A stretch of DNA of 64,000 nt from Streptomyces sp. A2-16 (GTDB lineage: Bacteria > Actinomycetota > Actinomycetes > Streptomycetales > Streptomycetaceae). Under the pieces are notes generated by a model. That model did not search any database, was not told the DNA's origin, and worked only from the letters and a program-made list of their open reading frames with translations. Shown here in pieces: positions 16,646-23,912 of this stretch; position 1 is the stretch's first letter; every line of letters starts with the position of its first letter. Made by a program: the position numbers and the translations under genes. The stretch spans positions 9,114,001 to 9,178,000 of the forward strand of contig NZ_CP063808.1 of the NCBI RefSeq assembly GCF_018128905.1, written 5' to 3'.

Positions 16646-17809
16646 ATGACGACCAGCCCTGTCACGAACAACCATGTCCTGAAGAGCCCCGTCACGATCA
16701 TCGGCGCCGGACTCGGCGGCCTCACGCTCGCCCGTGTCCTGCACGTGAACGGCATCGCGTCCACCGTCTACGAGGCCGAGGCCTCGCCGACGGCCCGGGC
16801 GCAGGGCGGGATGCTCGACATACACGACTACAACGGCCGGCTCGCCCTGGAGGCGGCCGGTCTGACGGACGAGTTCGACGGCCTCGTCCTGGCGGGCCGG
16901 GAGGCCGCGCGGCTGGTCGACCGGGACGGGACGGTCCTGTTCGACCAGCCCGACGACGGCACCGGCGGCCGCCCCGAGGTGCAGCGCGGCGAACTGCGAC
17001 AGCTCCTGCTGGACTCGCTGCCGGCCGGTACGGTCCGCTGGGGCCACAAGGTCAGCGGCACGCGTGCGCTCGGCGGGGGCCGTCATGAGGTGACCTTCGC
17101 GGACGGCTCCGTGGTCACCACCGACCTCCTGGTCGGAGCGGACGGCGCCTGGTCCCGCGTCCGGCCGCTGCTCTCGGCGGCGGTGCCGGAGTACACCGGT
17201 ATGTCGTGCGTCGAGGTGTACCTGCACGACTCCGACACCCGGCATCCGGCCAGCGCGAAGGTGGTCGGAGGCGGGGCGCTGTACGTGCTGGCGCCGGGGA
17301 AGGGTTTTGTGACGCACCGGGAGAGGGGCGGCAACCTGCACACCTACGTGATGCTCGCGCGGCCGCAGGACTGGTTCGCGGACATCGACTTCACCGACTC
17401 GGCGGCGGCCGTCGCGAGGATCGCGCGGGAGTTCGACGGCTGGGCGCCGGAACTGACCGCGCTGATCACCGACGCCGACACCGCACCGGTGCTGCGTCGC
17501 TTCGCCGCCCTGCCCGCCGGGCACCGGTGGGAGCGGGTGCCGGGAGTGACCCTGATCGGCGACGCCGCCCACGTCGCCGCCCCCAACGGCGAGGGCGCCA
17601 ACCTCGCCATGCTCGACGCCGCCGAACTCGCCCAGGCCCTCGCGTCCCACCCCGACGACATCGAAACCGCGCTCACCGCATACGAACAGCCCATGTTCCC
17701 CCGCAGCACGGAAACCGCCGACGAGGGCACCGAGCTCTACGCCCTCATGTTCGGCGACGACACACCGCATGGGCTGATCAGGATGTTCACGGGGGAGGAC
17801 CAGGGCTGA
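16646..17809 (+). CDS. FAD-dependent monooxygenase (group A, TetX/PHBH-like)
   Basis: A 387-residue flavoprotein hydroxylase. It has the GxGxxG dinucleotide motif in VTIIGAGLGGLTLARVL near residue 15, the DG motif in GADGAWSRVR, and the GD motif in GDAAHVAAPNGEGANLAM, which together bind FAD and NAD(P)H. Family members hydroxylate aromatics, and some (TetX) inactivate tetracyclines; the sequence alone does not tell which. The ATG at 16646 is chosen because AAGGAG lies nine bases before it, while earlier in-frame codons lie in a tandem repeat. It is divergent from the LLM gene and shares a 248-bp gap containing that repeat. Confidence 0.88.
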   Translation: MTTSPVTNNHVLKSPVTIIGAGLGGLTLARVLHVNGIASTVYEAEASPTARAQGGMLDIHDYNGRLALEAAGLTDEFDGLVLAGREAARLVDRDGTVLFDQPDDGTGGRPEVQRGELRQLLLDSLPAGTVRWGHKVSGTRALGGGRHEVTFADGSVVTTDLLVGADGAWSRVRPLLSAAVPEYTGMSCVEVYLHDSDTRHPASAKVVGGGALYVLAPGKGFVTHRERGGNLHTYVMLARPQDWFADIDFTDSAAAVARIAREFDGWAPELTALITDADTAPVLRRFAALPAGHRWERVPGVTLIGDAAHVAAPNGEGANLAMLDAAELAQALASHPDDIETALTAYEQPMFPRSTETADEGTELYALMFGDDTPHGLIRMFTGEDQG

Positions 17810-17841
17810 CTGCTTGCGCCCAACCCCTTCTCCCCTTGCCG

Positions 17842-18324
17842 TCAAGGCCCCGCGTACGGCTCGCAGGCCACGCCGTCACCGTCCCTGTCGAGATGCGGCC
17901 CATATCCGGGGTCGCCGCGGTGGAGGGGTGCAGCGCCGGCGGCCCGAGCCTCGTCACAGTTCTCGTAGTACACATCAGGGGCTGGGGCCGTCGTCCTCGG
18001 TTCGGGGTCTTCGGCCGTCTTCGTCACGGTCTTCGTCGGAGGGGGAGAGGGGGCGACGGTCACGGTCTCGGTAACCGCGACGGTCGGCATTTCGACGGGG
18101 TGCGACGGCAGGGCGGTCGAAGCGCCGACTGCCGGAGTGTCGGAGGTCGCGGGCGAGCCGGGCTCGCTGTCAGATGAGTCGACGGCGCTGAGAATGCCCC
18201 CTAGGAGCACAAAGGTGGCGAGCAACCCAAGGGCTACGGTCAGGATCCGTCCCAGCAGGCCCAGGGATGCCCACTTCCGTCGCAGTCGCCATAGGGGGCC
18301 GCGTCGTCTGCCGTTGCCGATCAT
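17842..18324 (-). CDS. Membrane-anchored protein with C-terminal Excalibur calcium-binding domain
   Basis: The protein has 160 residues. Basic residues at the N-terminus precede one membrane helix (about residues 26-47, ILTVALGLLATFVLLGGIL), followed by a Ser/Thr/Pro-rich linker with VTVTETVTVA-like repeats. The last 40 residues, with YYENCDEARAAGAAP and DRDGDGVACE, form an Excalibur domain: two cysteines and a DxDxDGxxCE calcium loop. Such proteins sit on the outer surface and may bind calcium or wall polymers. The gene is divergent from the small surface protein at 18499 across 174 bp. The domain is certain, the role is not. Confidence 0.9.
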   Translation of the reverse strand: MIGNGRRRGPLWRLRRKWASLGLLGRILTVALGLLATFVLLGGILSAVDSSDSEPGSPATSDTPAVGASTALPSHPVEMPTVAVTETVTVAPSPPPTKTVTKTAEDPEPRTTAPAPDVYYENCDEARAAGAAPLHRGDPGYGPHLDRDGDGVACEPYAGP

Positions 18325-18498
18325 CGCAACGTCCTTGCTCGATCAGATCCAGTCTCCAGTTCAGCACCTGGTCAGGTGCACCGCACGTCGGAACAGCTGG
18401 GACAGCTGACGTAGGGACGGACCCCACACGGCCTTTGGACCACCACCGTCCACCGGGCCCGGAGTGCGCCAACTGCCTGACCGTCGCACGCTGAAGCC

Positions 18499-19221
18499 AT
18501 GAACACCCCGCCCCCGTCAGGGCCCCCTGACGGGCCACTGCACATCCGGGTCCGTGACGACGCCGCTCAGTCACCACATCCCACGCGCTCACGTAGAGGC
18601 GTCCTCACCCACGCAGGCGCGGCCCTTGCCGGCTTGTTGGCCGGTGTGCTGATCGGTGTCACGGCGGACTCCGGTGGTGCCGACAAGACGATCCCCTCGG
18701 CGACGGCCACCACGACAGTCACCAGCGCGGAGACCGTCACCGCCACCCCCGGAGCTGACGTGGCGTCGGCCCCAGCGCCTTCGTCGCCGAAATCCTTCGC
18801 CTTCGGAGACACCTGGAAGCTGGACAACATCGACCCGGCGAAACCCTTCGAAGGCAGCCTGACCGTGCTCGATTACGAACAGGGCTTCACCTCGGTCGGC
18901 AAGGCCGACGAAGAGGCGGGTGAGCCCGGCTATGTGTGGGCGTACGCCGAATTGAAGTTGTGCGGCACCAAGGGCTCGTACACCGACGACACATTCAGTT
19001 GGACGCTGTACTACAGCGACGGCAGCCGCGTCAGCCCGTCCGGCACCACCTACGGTGACTTCCCGAAGCCGCAGTTCCCGTTCGAAGTCACGGTGACCGC
19101 CGGCAAGTGCGCTCGCGGGAAGCTGGTGTTCCCCGTCCCGGGCGACAAGCGCCCGGAGTCCGTGCTGTACAAGCCAGACGGCTTGGGCGAGCCGAGGGAG
19201 TGGACCGTCCCCAAGGCGTAG
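18499..19221 (+). CDS. Secreted or membrane-anchored hypothetical protein
   Basis: The protein has 240 residues. A basic N-terminus with RSRRGVLTHAGAALAGLLAG contains a twin-arginine-like stretch and a hydrophobic segment (about residues 33-55). This is followed by a Thr/Ala-rich linker and a domain of about 140 residues beginning FAFGDTWKLDNID, with two cysteines and many beta-strand-like stretches. It resembles the immunoglobulin-like DUF4352 type of exported proteins, but that is only an impression. It is divergent from the Excalibur-domain gene. Function unknown. Confidence 0.7.
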   Translation: MNTPPPSGPPDGPLHIRVRDDAAQSPHPTRSRRGVLTHAGAALAGLLAGVLIGVTADSGGADKTIPSATATTTVTSAETVTATPGADVASAPAPSSPKSFAFGDTWKLDNIDPAKPFEGSLTVLDYEQGFTSVGKADEEAGEPGYVWAYAELKLCGTKGSYTDDTFSWTLYYSDGSRVSPSGTTYGDFPKPQFPFEVTVTAGKCARGKLVFPVPGDKRPESVLYKPDGLGEPREWTVPKA

Positions 19222-19232
19222 TGGCGGGTGCC

Positions 19233-19409
19233 TCAGTCCACCACCTGTGGATCACGGAAGTAGTAGACGACGGTGACCCCCAAGCCCGGTGTGTGGGTGT
19301 AGACGACCGTGATCGCCTCAGCAGAGTCGGAGGCAAGGGGGGTGGTGTACGTGTACTCGACGGAGGGCGCCAGCCGGGGATCTCTCGGCCCACCGAGGTG
19401 GGATCTCAT
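19233..19409 (-). CDS. Small 58-residue protein coupled to the DUF6247-like gene
   Basis: The frame runs from ATG at 19409 to TGA at 19233 and encodes 58 residues ending YYFRDPQVVD, with the beta-rich core EAITVVYTHTPGLGVTVVYY. The ATG follows directly on the TGA of the upstream gene (TGAATG), which suggests translational coupling. The size, order and coupling recall toxin-antitoxin pairs, and the core could be a remnant of a RelE-like fold, but no catalytic signature can be read. It is shorter than typical RelE toxins. Alternatively it is a chance frame, so confidence is moderate. Confidence 0.45.
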   Translation of the reverse strand: MRSHLGGPRDPRLAPSVEYTYTTPLASDSAEAITVVYTHTPGLGVTVVYYFRDPQVVD

Positions 19410-19685
19410 TCACGTACGGCCGCCTCCGCCACGGGCGTCTTCCAGTGCCGTCATGATCTCGGAGGAGTTCCTGATCAGGACGCGATGCCGATACGCGCGG
19501 ACCACGGCTGCGGCGCCCGCGAAGTCGTTCGTCGGAGAGGCTCCTATGGCTGCCGCCAGTTCCTCCTCGAAGCGCTCCCGGTCACCGGGAAAGCCGTAGC
19601 GGCTGAGCGCGCTGCGCAGGTCGTTCACGGTCCGGATCTCCGGGAGGGGCATCGCTCCCCAGCCGTGCTCGGGCTGTGCGCTCAT
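19410..19685 (-). CDS. DUF6247-like small protein, possible antitoxin-like partner
   Basis: A 91-residue protein, MSAQPEHGWGAMPLPEIRTV and onwards, predicted helical. It carries the stretch ALSRYGFPGDRERFEEELA, which I associate with the actinobacterial DUF6247 family; this is recognition from memory, not a search. The ATG at 19685 follows GGAGG at six bases. The stop adjoins the start of the 58-residue frame downstream, and the ATPase-like gene lies 50 bp upstream on the same strand, so all three could be one transcript. DUF6247 genes are often near small toxin-like partners, which is why a toxin-antitoxin role is considered. Confidence 0.6.
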   Translation of the reverse strand: MSAQPEHGWGAMPLPEIRTVNDLRSALSRYGFPGDRERFEEELAAAIGASPTNDFAGAAAVVRAYRHRVLIRNSSEIMTALEDARGGGGRT

Positions 19686-19735
19686 GATCGCCTCCTGGTG
19701 AACAGCGGTCGCTCCACCTCTCGGTATGGCCCGGC

Positions 19736-20167
19736 TCACCATCCCGGCACCCCGCACTCCGCCCACAGCAGCTTCCCTCCTCTCGACGCGCCCAGTTCGC
19801 GCAGTACCGACACGCCCGTCGCGTCCGCGCAGGCCCTCACCAGGTGCAGGCCCCTGCCGTGCTCGGCGTCCGGTGCGGCGGGGGGCTTGTCCGTCGTGAA
19901 GGCGGGTGGGACCCGGGGGTCCGTGTCCCAGACGGCGACCCTCACCCTGCCGGGGGACGGGGAGAGGAGGCGGAAGGCGTACGGGCCCTTCGTATGGAGG
20001 TGCGCGTTCGTGAGGAGTTCCGCCGCGAGCAGCTCCGCGGTGGGGGTCAGGTCCGGGAGGTCGTGGGCGGCCAGGATCAGGCGCAGGGCGCCTCTCGCGA
20101 TACCCGGTGCGCGTGGATCGTGCGGAAGATGCAGGGTGTAGTTCCAGGACGGGGATACGGTGGCCAA
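19736..20167 (-). CDS. ATP-binding regulatory protein (HATPase_c / RsbW-like)
   Basis: A GHKL-fold ATPase of about 143 residues. The N box lies in LLAAELLTNAHLHT (with the Asn), the D/G1 region in VAVWDTDP, and the G2 region in EHGRGLHLVRA. In Streptomyces, anti-sigma-like ATPases of this sort are commonly encoded beside an XRE regulator and a DUF397 protein, as here. The TTG at 20167 is preferred because GGAGA lies six bases upstream; the upstream ATG at 20290 would put the start inside the palindrome at 20280-20294. The partner sigma or anti-sigma factor is unknown. Confidence 0.75.
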   Translation of the reverse strand: MATVSPSWNYTLHLPHDPRAPGIARGALRLILAAHDLPDLTPTAELLAAELLTNAHLHTKGPYAFRLLSPSPGRVRVAVWDTDPRVPPAFTTDKPPAAPDAEHGRGLHLVRACADATGVSVLRELGASRGGKLLWAECGVPGW

Positions 20168-20279
20168 CGGAAGTCTCCGATCACCGAGGGGAGTTGGACG
20201 GGTGCCTGGTGTCTCCGCCGTGGCGTCCCACGGTGCGCTTCCAGGTGGTGCGGCGCCTGAACATGAAGATAAGGGCTCA

Positions 20280-20294
20280 GCAAATGTCATTTGC
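20280..20294. promoter_or_regulatory. Perfect palindrome GCAAATG-T-CATTTGC in the divergent XRE/ATPase promoter region
   Basis: Seven-base arms with a one-base centre, AT-rich against a GC-rich background. It lies 81 bp before the XRE start at 20375 and 113 bp before the preferred ATPase start at 20167. This is the position expected for an operator of the XRE regulator. Binding is inferred. Confidence 0.55.
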
Positions 20295-20374
20295 TGCCCC
20301 CGGAGATACTTCGGTTCATTTTCCTTCGTGTGGGTGACCTACCTTTGGAACGCGCGTCCGGGAGGAGTGCACGC

Positions 20375-21226
20375 ATGCCTGCCAGACCCCCGCTGACCGC
20401 CCGCCGCCTCCGGATTGCCGTCGAGCTGCGCAAGATGCGGGAGCGCTCGGGCATGACGGCGACCGAGGCCGCACGCACGCTCGGTACAAGCCAAGGGCAG
20501 CTCAGCAACGTGGAGTCGGGCCGCTTCGGGGTGAGCCCCGAGCGCATCCGTTCACTGGCCGGCATCTACTCCTGCCCGGACCCCGGCTTTGTCGAGGCCC
20601 TGGTCGAGATGGCCACCGACAGGACCTTCGGCTGGTGGGAGTCGTACCGCGAAGTGCTGCCGTCCGGGCTGCTCGACCTCGCCGAGCTGGAGCATCACGC
20701 CATCGCCGTACGCACCGCGTACACCTCCCACATGCCTGGCCTGCTCCAGACCGCTGACCACGCGCGTGAGATCTTCCGGCACGTAATCCCCGAGCCCGCC
20801 CCGCCCGAGATCGAGCACCGGGTCTCGCACCGGATCAAACGACAGGGGCTCCTCCACGGCGCGGACCCGACGCCCTACCGCACGACCGTGCACGAAGCAG
20901 CGCTGCACATGCGGGTCGGCGGCCGGGACGTGGCCCGGGCCCAGTTGCGGCATCTGATCGACATGAGCGAACAGCAGCACATCACCATCCGCGTGCTCCC
21001 GTTCGACGTCGGCGCCTTTCCGGGTTCGGGCCAGTCCATCAACTACCTGTACGGGCCCGTGCCACAGCTCGACACCGCGCAACTCGACCAGTTCCACGGG
21101 CCGGTGCTGCTCGATGCGGAGGCCCTGCTGACGAAGTACCGAAATCTGCTCGACGTCGTGGAAGGCACCGCCCTCAGTCCCGAGAAGTCCCGGGATCTGA
21201 TCCGTTCCATCGCCCAGAACCTGTGA
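20375..21226 (+). CDS. XRE-family regulator with DUF5753 domain (WhiJ-like)
   Basis: The protein has 283 residues. Residues 8-70 form a helix-turn-helix: MRERSGMTATEAARTLGTSQ followed by QLSNVESGR. The remainder is a DUF5753 domain with the signatures AYTSHMPGLLQTADHAREI and LPFDVGAFPGSGQ, as in WhiJ and its many Streptomyces paralogues. These regulators work with a small acidic DUF397 protein, encoded immediately downstream (gap of 10 bp) here. The ATG at 20375 follows GGAGGAG at seven bases. It is divergent from the ATPase-like gene. It likely regulates its own group through the palindrome at 20280. Confidence 0.88.
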   Translation: MPARPPLTARRLRIAVELRKMRERSGMTATEAARTLGTSQGQLSNVESGRFGVSPERIRSLAGIYSCPDPGFVEALVEMATDRTFGWWESYREVLPSGLLDLAELEHHAIAVRTAYTSHMPGLLQTADHAREIFRHVIPEPAPPEIEHRVSHRIKRQGLLHGADPTPYRTTVHEAALHMRVGGRDVARAQLRHLIDMSEQQHITIRVLPFDVGAFPGSGQSINYLYGPVPQLDTAQLDQFHGPVLLDAEALLTKYRNLLDVVEGTALSPEKSRDLIRSIAQNL

Positions 21227-21236
21227 AGGAGCCGAC

Positions 21237-21401
21237 ATGATCACGAACCGCTGGCAGAAGTCGTCCTACTGCCAGGAAGGCGACGCCTGCGTCCACATAT
21301 CCGCCGCCCCCGACGGAGTCCACATCACCGACTCCGATGCCGCCCGGACCGTCGTCACGGTCAGCCGTGCCGCCTTCGCCGCCCTGCTGAAGTCGCTCTG
21401 A
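21237..21401 (+). CDS. DUF397 small protein, partner of the XRE regulator
   Basis: A 54-residue frame from ATG at 21237 to TGA at 21401, beginning MITNRWQKSSYCQEGDACVH and ending AAFAALLKSL. It shows the DUF397 pattern WxKSSYC...GDxCVxV with downstream DSD and FxxLL. DUF397 proteins are usually encoded directly after XRE/DUF5753 genes and modulate their activity. The start lies 10 bp after the XRE stop with GAAGGAG between, so the two are clearly one operon. Confidence 0.9.
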   Translation: MITNRWQKSSYCQEGDACVHISAAPDGVHITDSDAARTVVTVSRAAFAALLKSL

Positions 21402-21414
21402 CCCCTTCGTCAGG

Positions 21415-21771
21415 TCACCACGGCCCGTGGTCCAGCAGGCCCAGGACCAGGACGGCCGCCGCCGTGGTCAGGAACACGATGCCGCCCACGATGTTGCGGG
21501 AGCCGACCCGCAGGTGGGCGATGATCGCGCCGATGAAGTACAGCACCAGGCCGGTGGCGGCGAGGGTGCCCAGGAGCGGTACGGCGAGGCCGGCCAGCAG
21601 TCCCACGGTGCCCGCCGCCAGCAGCGCGCCCAGGACCGGGACGTACTTCCGGGGTATGCCCTTCATGTCCGCCTGGGTCTTGGGGTATTCGTGACCGATC
21701 AGGTAGGTGACGGCCGCGGCGCCGTTGAAGACCGCGCCGAGGATGGTGACCGTGAGGTAGGCGGCGAACAC
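21415..21771 (-). CDS. DoxX-like membrane protein
   Basis: A protein of 118 residues with four hydrophobic segments: VFAAYLTVTILGAVFNGAAA, ALLAAGTVGLLAGLAVPLLG, TLAATGLVLYFIGAIIAHL and GGIVFLTTAAAVLVLGLL. The layout and the motif AYLTVTILGAVFNG match the DoxX-like family, whose function is mostly unknown. The GTG at 21771 is chosen because GGGGA lies five bases upstream; longer frames upstream are Gly/Arg-rich and not protein-like. It is convergent with the DUF397 gene. It is distinct from the DoxX gene at 56495. Confidence 0.7.
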   Translation of the reverse strand: MFAAYLTVTILGAVFNGAAAVTYLIGHEYPKTQADMKGIPRKYVPVLGALLAAGTVGLLAGLAVPLLGTLAATGLVLYFIGAIIAHLRVGSRNIVGGIVFLTTAAAVLVLGLLDHGPW

Positions 21772-21869
21772 TAAGGTCCCCGTTCTGTAGACGTGATACT
21801 GCCGCCAGGACGACGAGCGGGCGACGCGATGTGTGACATCGCCCGGCAGCCACGGCGCCCCGGAGCCGC

Positions 21870-22688
21870 TCAGGCCCGCGTCGACGCCAGGTCCGCCACC
21901 ACCGCCGCGTGATCCGACGGCCACACCCCGTCCACGGGGCCGTCCCCCGCGCGGCGTACGTCCAGCACGTGGCCGAGTCCGGACGGCCCCGGCGGGCCCA
22001 CATGGATGTAGTCGATACGGACCGGAGGGTCCACGCGGATGTACGGGTTCGCCGGGTCCCAGGTCGCGGAGGGGGCCGTCGGGTCCGCGTACTCCCAGGC
22101 GTCCAGGAACAGTTGGCCCGGTGCGGCCGGGGCCGTCCTGTAACCGCCGAAGAGGCGGATCTCGTCGGAGTCGGGCCAGGCGTTGAAGTCGCCGGTGATC
22201 ACCGGGGGGAAGTCGGTGCCGGAGCGGTGCGCGGCCACGAACTCAGCGAGCGCCGTGACCTGTTGGCAGCGGACCGCCGAGGCGGTCGGGGCCGAGGTGA
22301 GATGGGTGGTGAAGAAGGGGATCTCGTACGACGGTCCCGCGAGCCGGGTGTGGAAGGCGAGGCGGCCGTCGTCCAGGTCGGCGGGCACGGGGAGGCGCAG
22401 GACCGCCTGGTCCAGAACCGGCCAGCGGCTCAGTACCGCGTTGCCGACCTCCACCCCCGTCTCGCCTATCCGCCGCTGCCAGCGCTCGGAGGCCGGCGAG
22501 GGCGCCCACGCCCAGTGCAGGCCCAGTTCGCCGGCCAGCCACTCCGCCAGGTTCTCGGTGCCCGTCGCCCACACCTCCTGCAGGCCCACCACATCCGGCC
22601 GCAGCTCCCGCAGCACCGCCAGGATCGCCTTCTGCCGCTGCTCCCACGGCCCGAAGCGCCACCACAGGTTCCAGGTCACCACACGCAT
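21870..22688 (-). CDS. Endonuclease/exonuclease/phosphatase family protein
   Basis: A 272-residue protein with the four expected motifs: TWNLWWRFG at the N-terminus, LQEVW with the metal-binding Glu, GDFNAWPDSDE with the catalytic Asp-Asn pair, and SDHAAVVADL with the C-terminal His. This family includes metal-dependent nucleases, phosphodiesterases and inositol phosphatases. It has no signal peptide. The ATG at 22688 is chosen because it opens the domain directly; the longer frame upstream overlaps the divergent gene at 22783. Its substrate is not predictable. Confidence 0.88.
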   Translation of the reverse strand: MRVVTWNLWWRFGPWEQRQKAILAVLRELRPDVVGLQEVWATGTENLAEWLAGELGLHWAWAPSPASERWQRRIGETGVEVGNAVLSRWPVLDQAVLRLPVPADLDDGRLAFHTRLAGPSYEIPFFTTHLTSAPTASAVRCQQVTALAEFVAAHRSGTDFPPVITGDFNAWPDSDEIRLFGGYRTAPAAPGQLFLDAWEYADPTAPSATWDPANPYIRVDPPVRIDYIHVGPPGPSGLGHVLDVRRAGDGPVDGVWPSDHAAVVADLASTRA

Positions 22689-22782
22689 CGCCGACACCCC
22701 TTCGTCCGCCCGGCCCGCACCCCTGAGATCATCGAGGCCGCCGGGAAGGATACGGAAGACGAGCGACGGGAGTCTCAACGTC

Positions 22783-23175
22783 ATGTCCCCCACCGCCGAA
22801 CGCAAGTACCGCGTCGCCAGGGCCGTCCAACGAGTCCTCAACCCCGTCATGCGCCGCCTGCCCCTCCAGACCGTCCTGGAGACCACTGGCCGCACCTCGG
22901 GCCTGCCCCGCCGGACCCCCGTGGGCGGCAGGCGGGTCGGCGACTCCTTCTGGCTGGTCTCCGAGTTCGGGGAACGGTCGCAGTACGTCCGCAACATCAA
23001 GGCCGACGCGAGGGTCAGGGTGCGCATCCGGGGGCGCTGGCACGCCGGGACCGCGCATCTGATGCCGGACGACGACATCGCCGTACGACTGCGCTCGCTG
23101 CCCTCGATGAACAGCGCGGCCGTACGGGCCATAGGGACAGGGCAGTTGACCGTGCGGGTGGATCTGGAGCGCTGA
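22783..23175 (+). CDS. F420-type nitroreductase / deazaflavin-dependent oxidoreductase family protein
   Basis: A 130-residue protein of the DUF385 (Ddn-like split-barrel) family. It has TVLETTGRTSGLPRRTPVG, a basic phosphate-binding stretch, then GDSFWLVSEFG and YVRNIKADARVRVRI, which are the family hallmarks. Mycobacterial relatives use F420H2 to reduce nitroimidazoles or quinones. The ATG at 22783 follows GGGAG. It is divergent from the endonuclease-family gene across 94 bp and ends at a convergent terminator. The F420 use is inferred from the family. Confidence 0.85.
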   Translation: MSPTAERKYRVARAVQRVLNPVMRRLPLQTVLETTGRTSGLPRRTPVGGRRVGDSFWLVSEFGERSQYVRNIKADARVRVRIRGRWHAGTAHLMPDDDIAVRLRSLPSMNSAAVRAIGTGQLTVRVDLER

Positions 23176-23184
23176 CGAGCGGTA

Positions 23185-23220
23185 CGGCGGTGGCCGCCGC
23201 GGGAAGCGGGGCCACCGCCG
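23185..23220. terminator. Bidirectional hairpin terminator between converging genes
   Basis: The 11-bp arms cggcggtggcc and ggccaccgccg pair perfectly around a 14-base loop. It lies in the 68-bp gap between the nitroreductase-family gene and the DUF3455 gene, so it can serve both. Confidence 0.7.
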
Positions 23221-23243
23221 CGCTGTTCAGAGACGCACGCGCC

Positions 23244-23780
23244 TCACTTCGCCGGCTTGTAGAAGGCGTACGTCGCGGTGTACGCCACGCTCACCTGGTC
23301 CGTGCCGGTGCAGGCGCCGGCCGGGGCGACGCCGCCGGTGGTGTTCAGGCGCTGTATGTAGGAGACGCCCGCGAAGACGCCCGAGCCCCGGGTCGCGGTG
23401 GCCTGGAGCAGGAGCTCGGGGATGGTGCCGGTCTTCGGGGAGGTGGCGATCGCGGCGGCGTTCACCGCGCTGCCGTCCACCGTGGAGACCCAGACGGGGC
23501 CGCGGGAGTGCAGGGCGACGGTGCGGCCTCTCCGGTCCGACAGGGTGGCGGCCGGCTCCAGGAGCTTCCAGGCCCCGTCGGTGCAGGTGTAGGTCTGCAC
23601 GCCTCGGGCGCCGTACACGCCGGTCAGCTTGTTGCCGTCCGGCACCTTGAGTGCCGCGGGGGCCTTCACGGGCTTCGGCGCGGGGTCCGAGGGGGTGGCG
23701 TAACCGGTGGTCGTGCCCAGCAGGGCGGCCGCGGCGGCGAGGCCCGCAGTGGTCAGGGCGAAACGCTTGGTGAGCTTCAA
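23244..23780 (-). CDS. Secreted DUF3455 protein
   Basis: A 178-residue protein with a Sec-type signal peptide (MKLTKRFALTTAGLAAAAAL, cleavage near TGYATP). A DUF3455 domain follows, with GARGVQTYTCTDGAWKLLEPAA, DGSAVNAAA and IPELLLQATAT. The family occurs in bacteria and fungi, is exported, and has no settled function. There are two cysteines in the domain. A TGAC-N5-GTCA dyad in the promoter region (23803-23815) resembles the regulon palindrome but lacks its other features. Confidence 0.88.
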   Translation of the reverse strand: MKLTKRFALTTAGLAAAAALLGTTTGYATPSDPAPKPVKAPAALKVPDGNKLTGVYGARGVQTYTCTDGAWKLLEPAATLSDRRGRTVALHSRGPVWVSTVDGSAVNAAAIATSPKTGTIPELLLQATATRGSGVFAGVSYIQRLNTTGGVAPAGACTGTDQVSVAYTATYAFYKPAK

Positions 23781-23912
23781 GTCAGTTCTCCGGAACGGTT
23801 CTTGACTGATGGTCAGAGCGCCGACATCGATGTCCGCGCCCTCCGCTCCGGGACTCTACGGGCCCACCCCCGGGTTACCGGCCAGTTGGCCGAACACATT
23901 CCCCGGACCCCC

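Noticed and set aside
16646..17809. Tetracycline-inactivating TetX
   Set aside because: The motifs fit many group A monooxygenases; nothing points specifically to tetracycline.
23802..23816. TTGAC-TGATG-GTCAG dyad upstream of the DUF3455 gene
   Set aside because: It has TGAC...GTCA but lacks the CTGAC start and the CG at the end of the spacer, and the gene is not catabolic. Kept out of the regulon.
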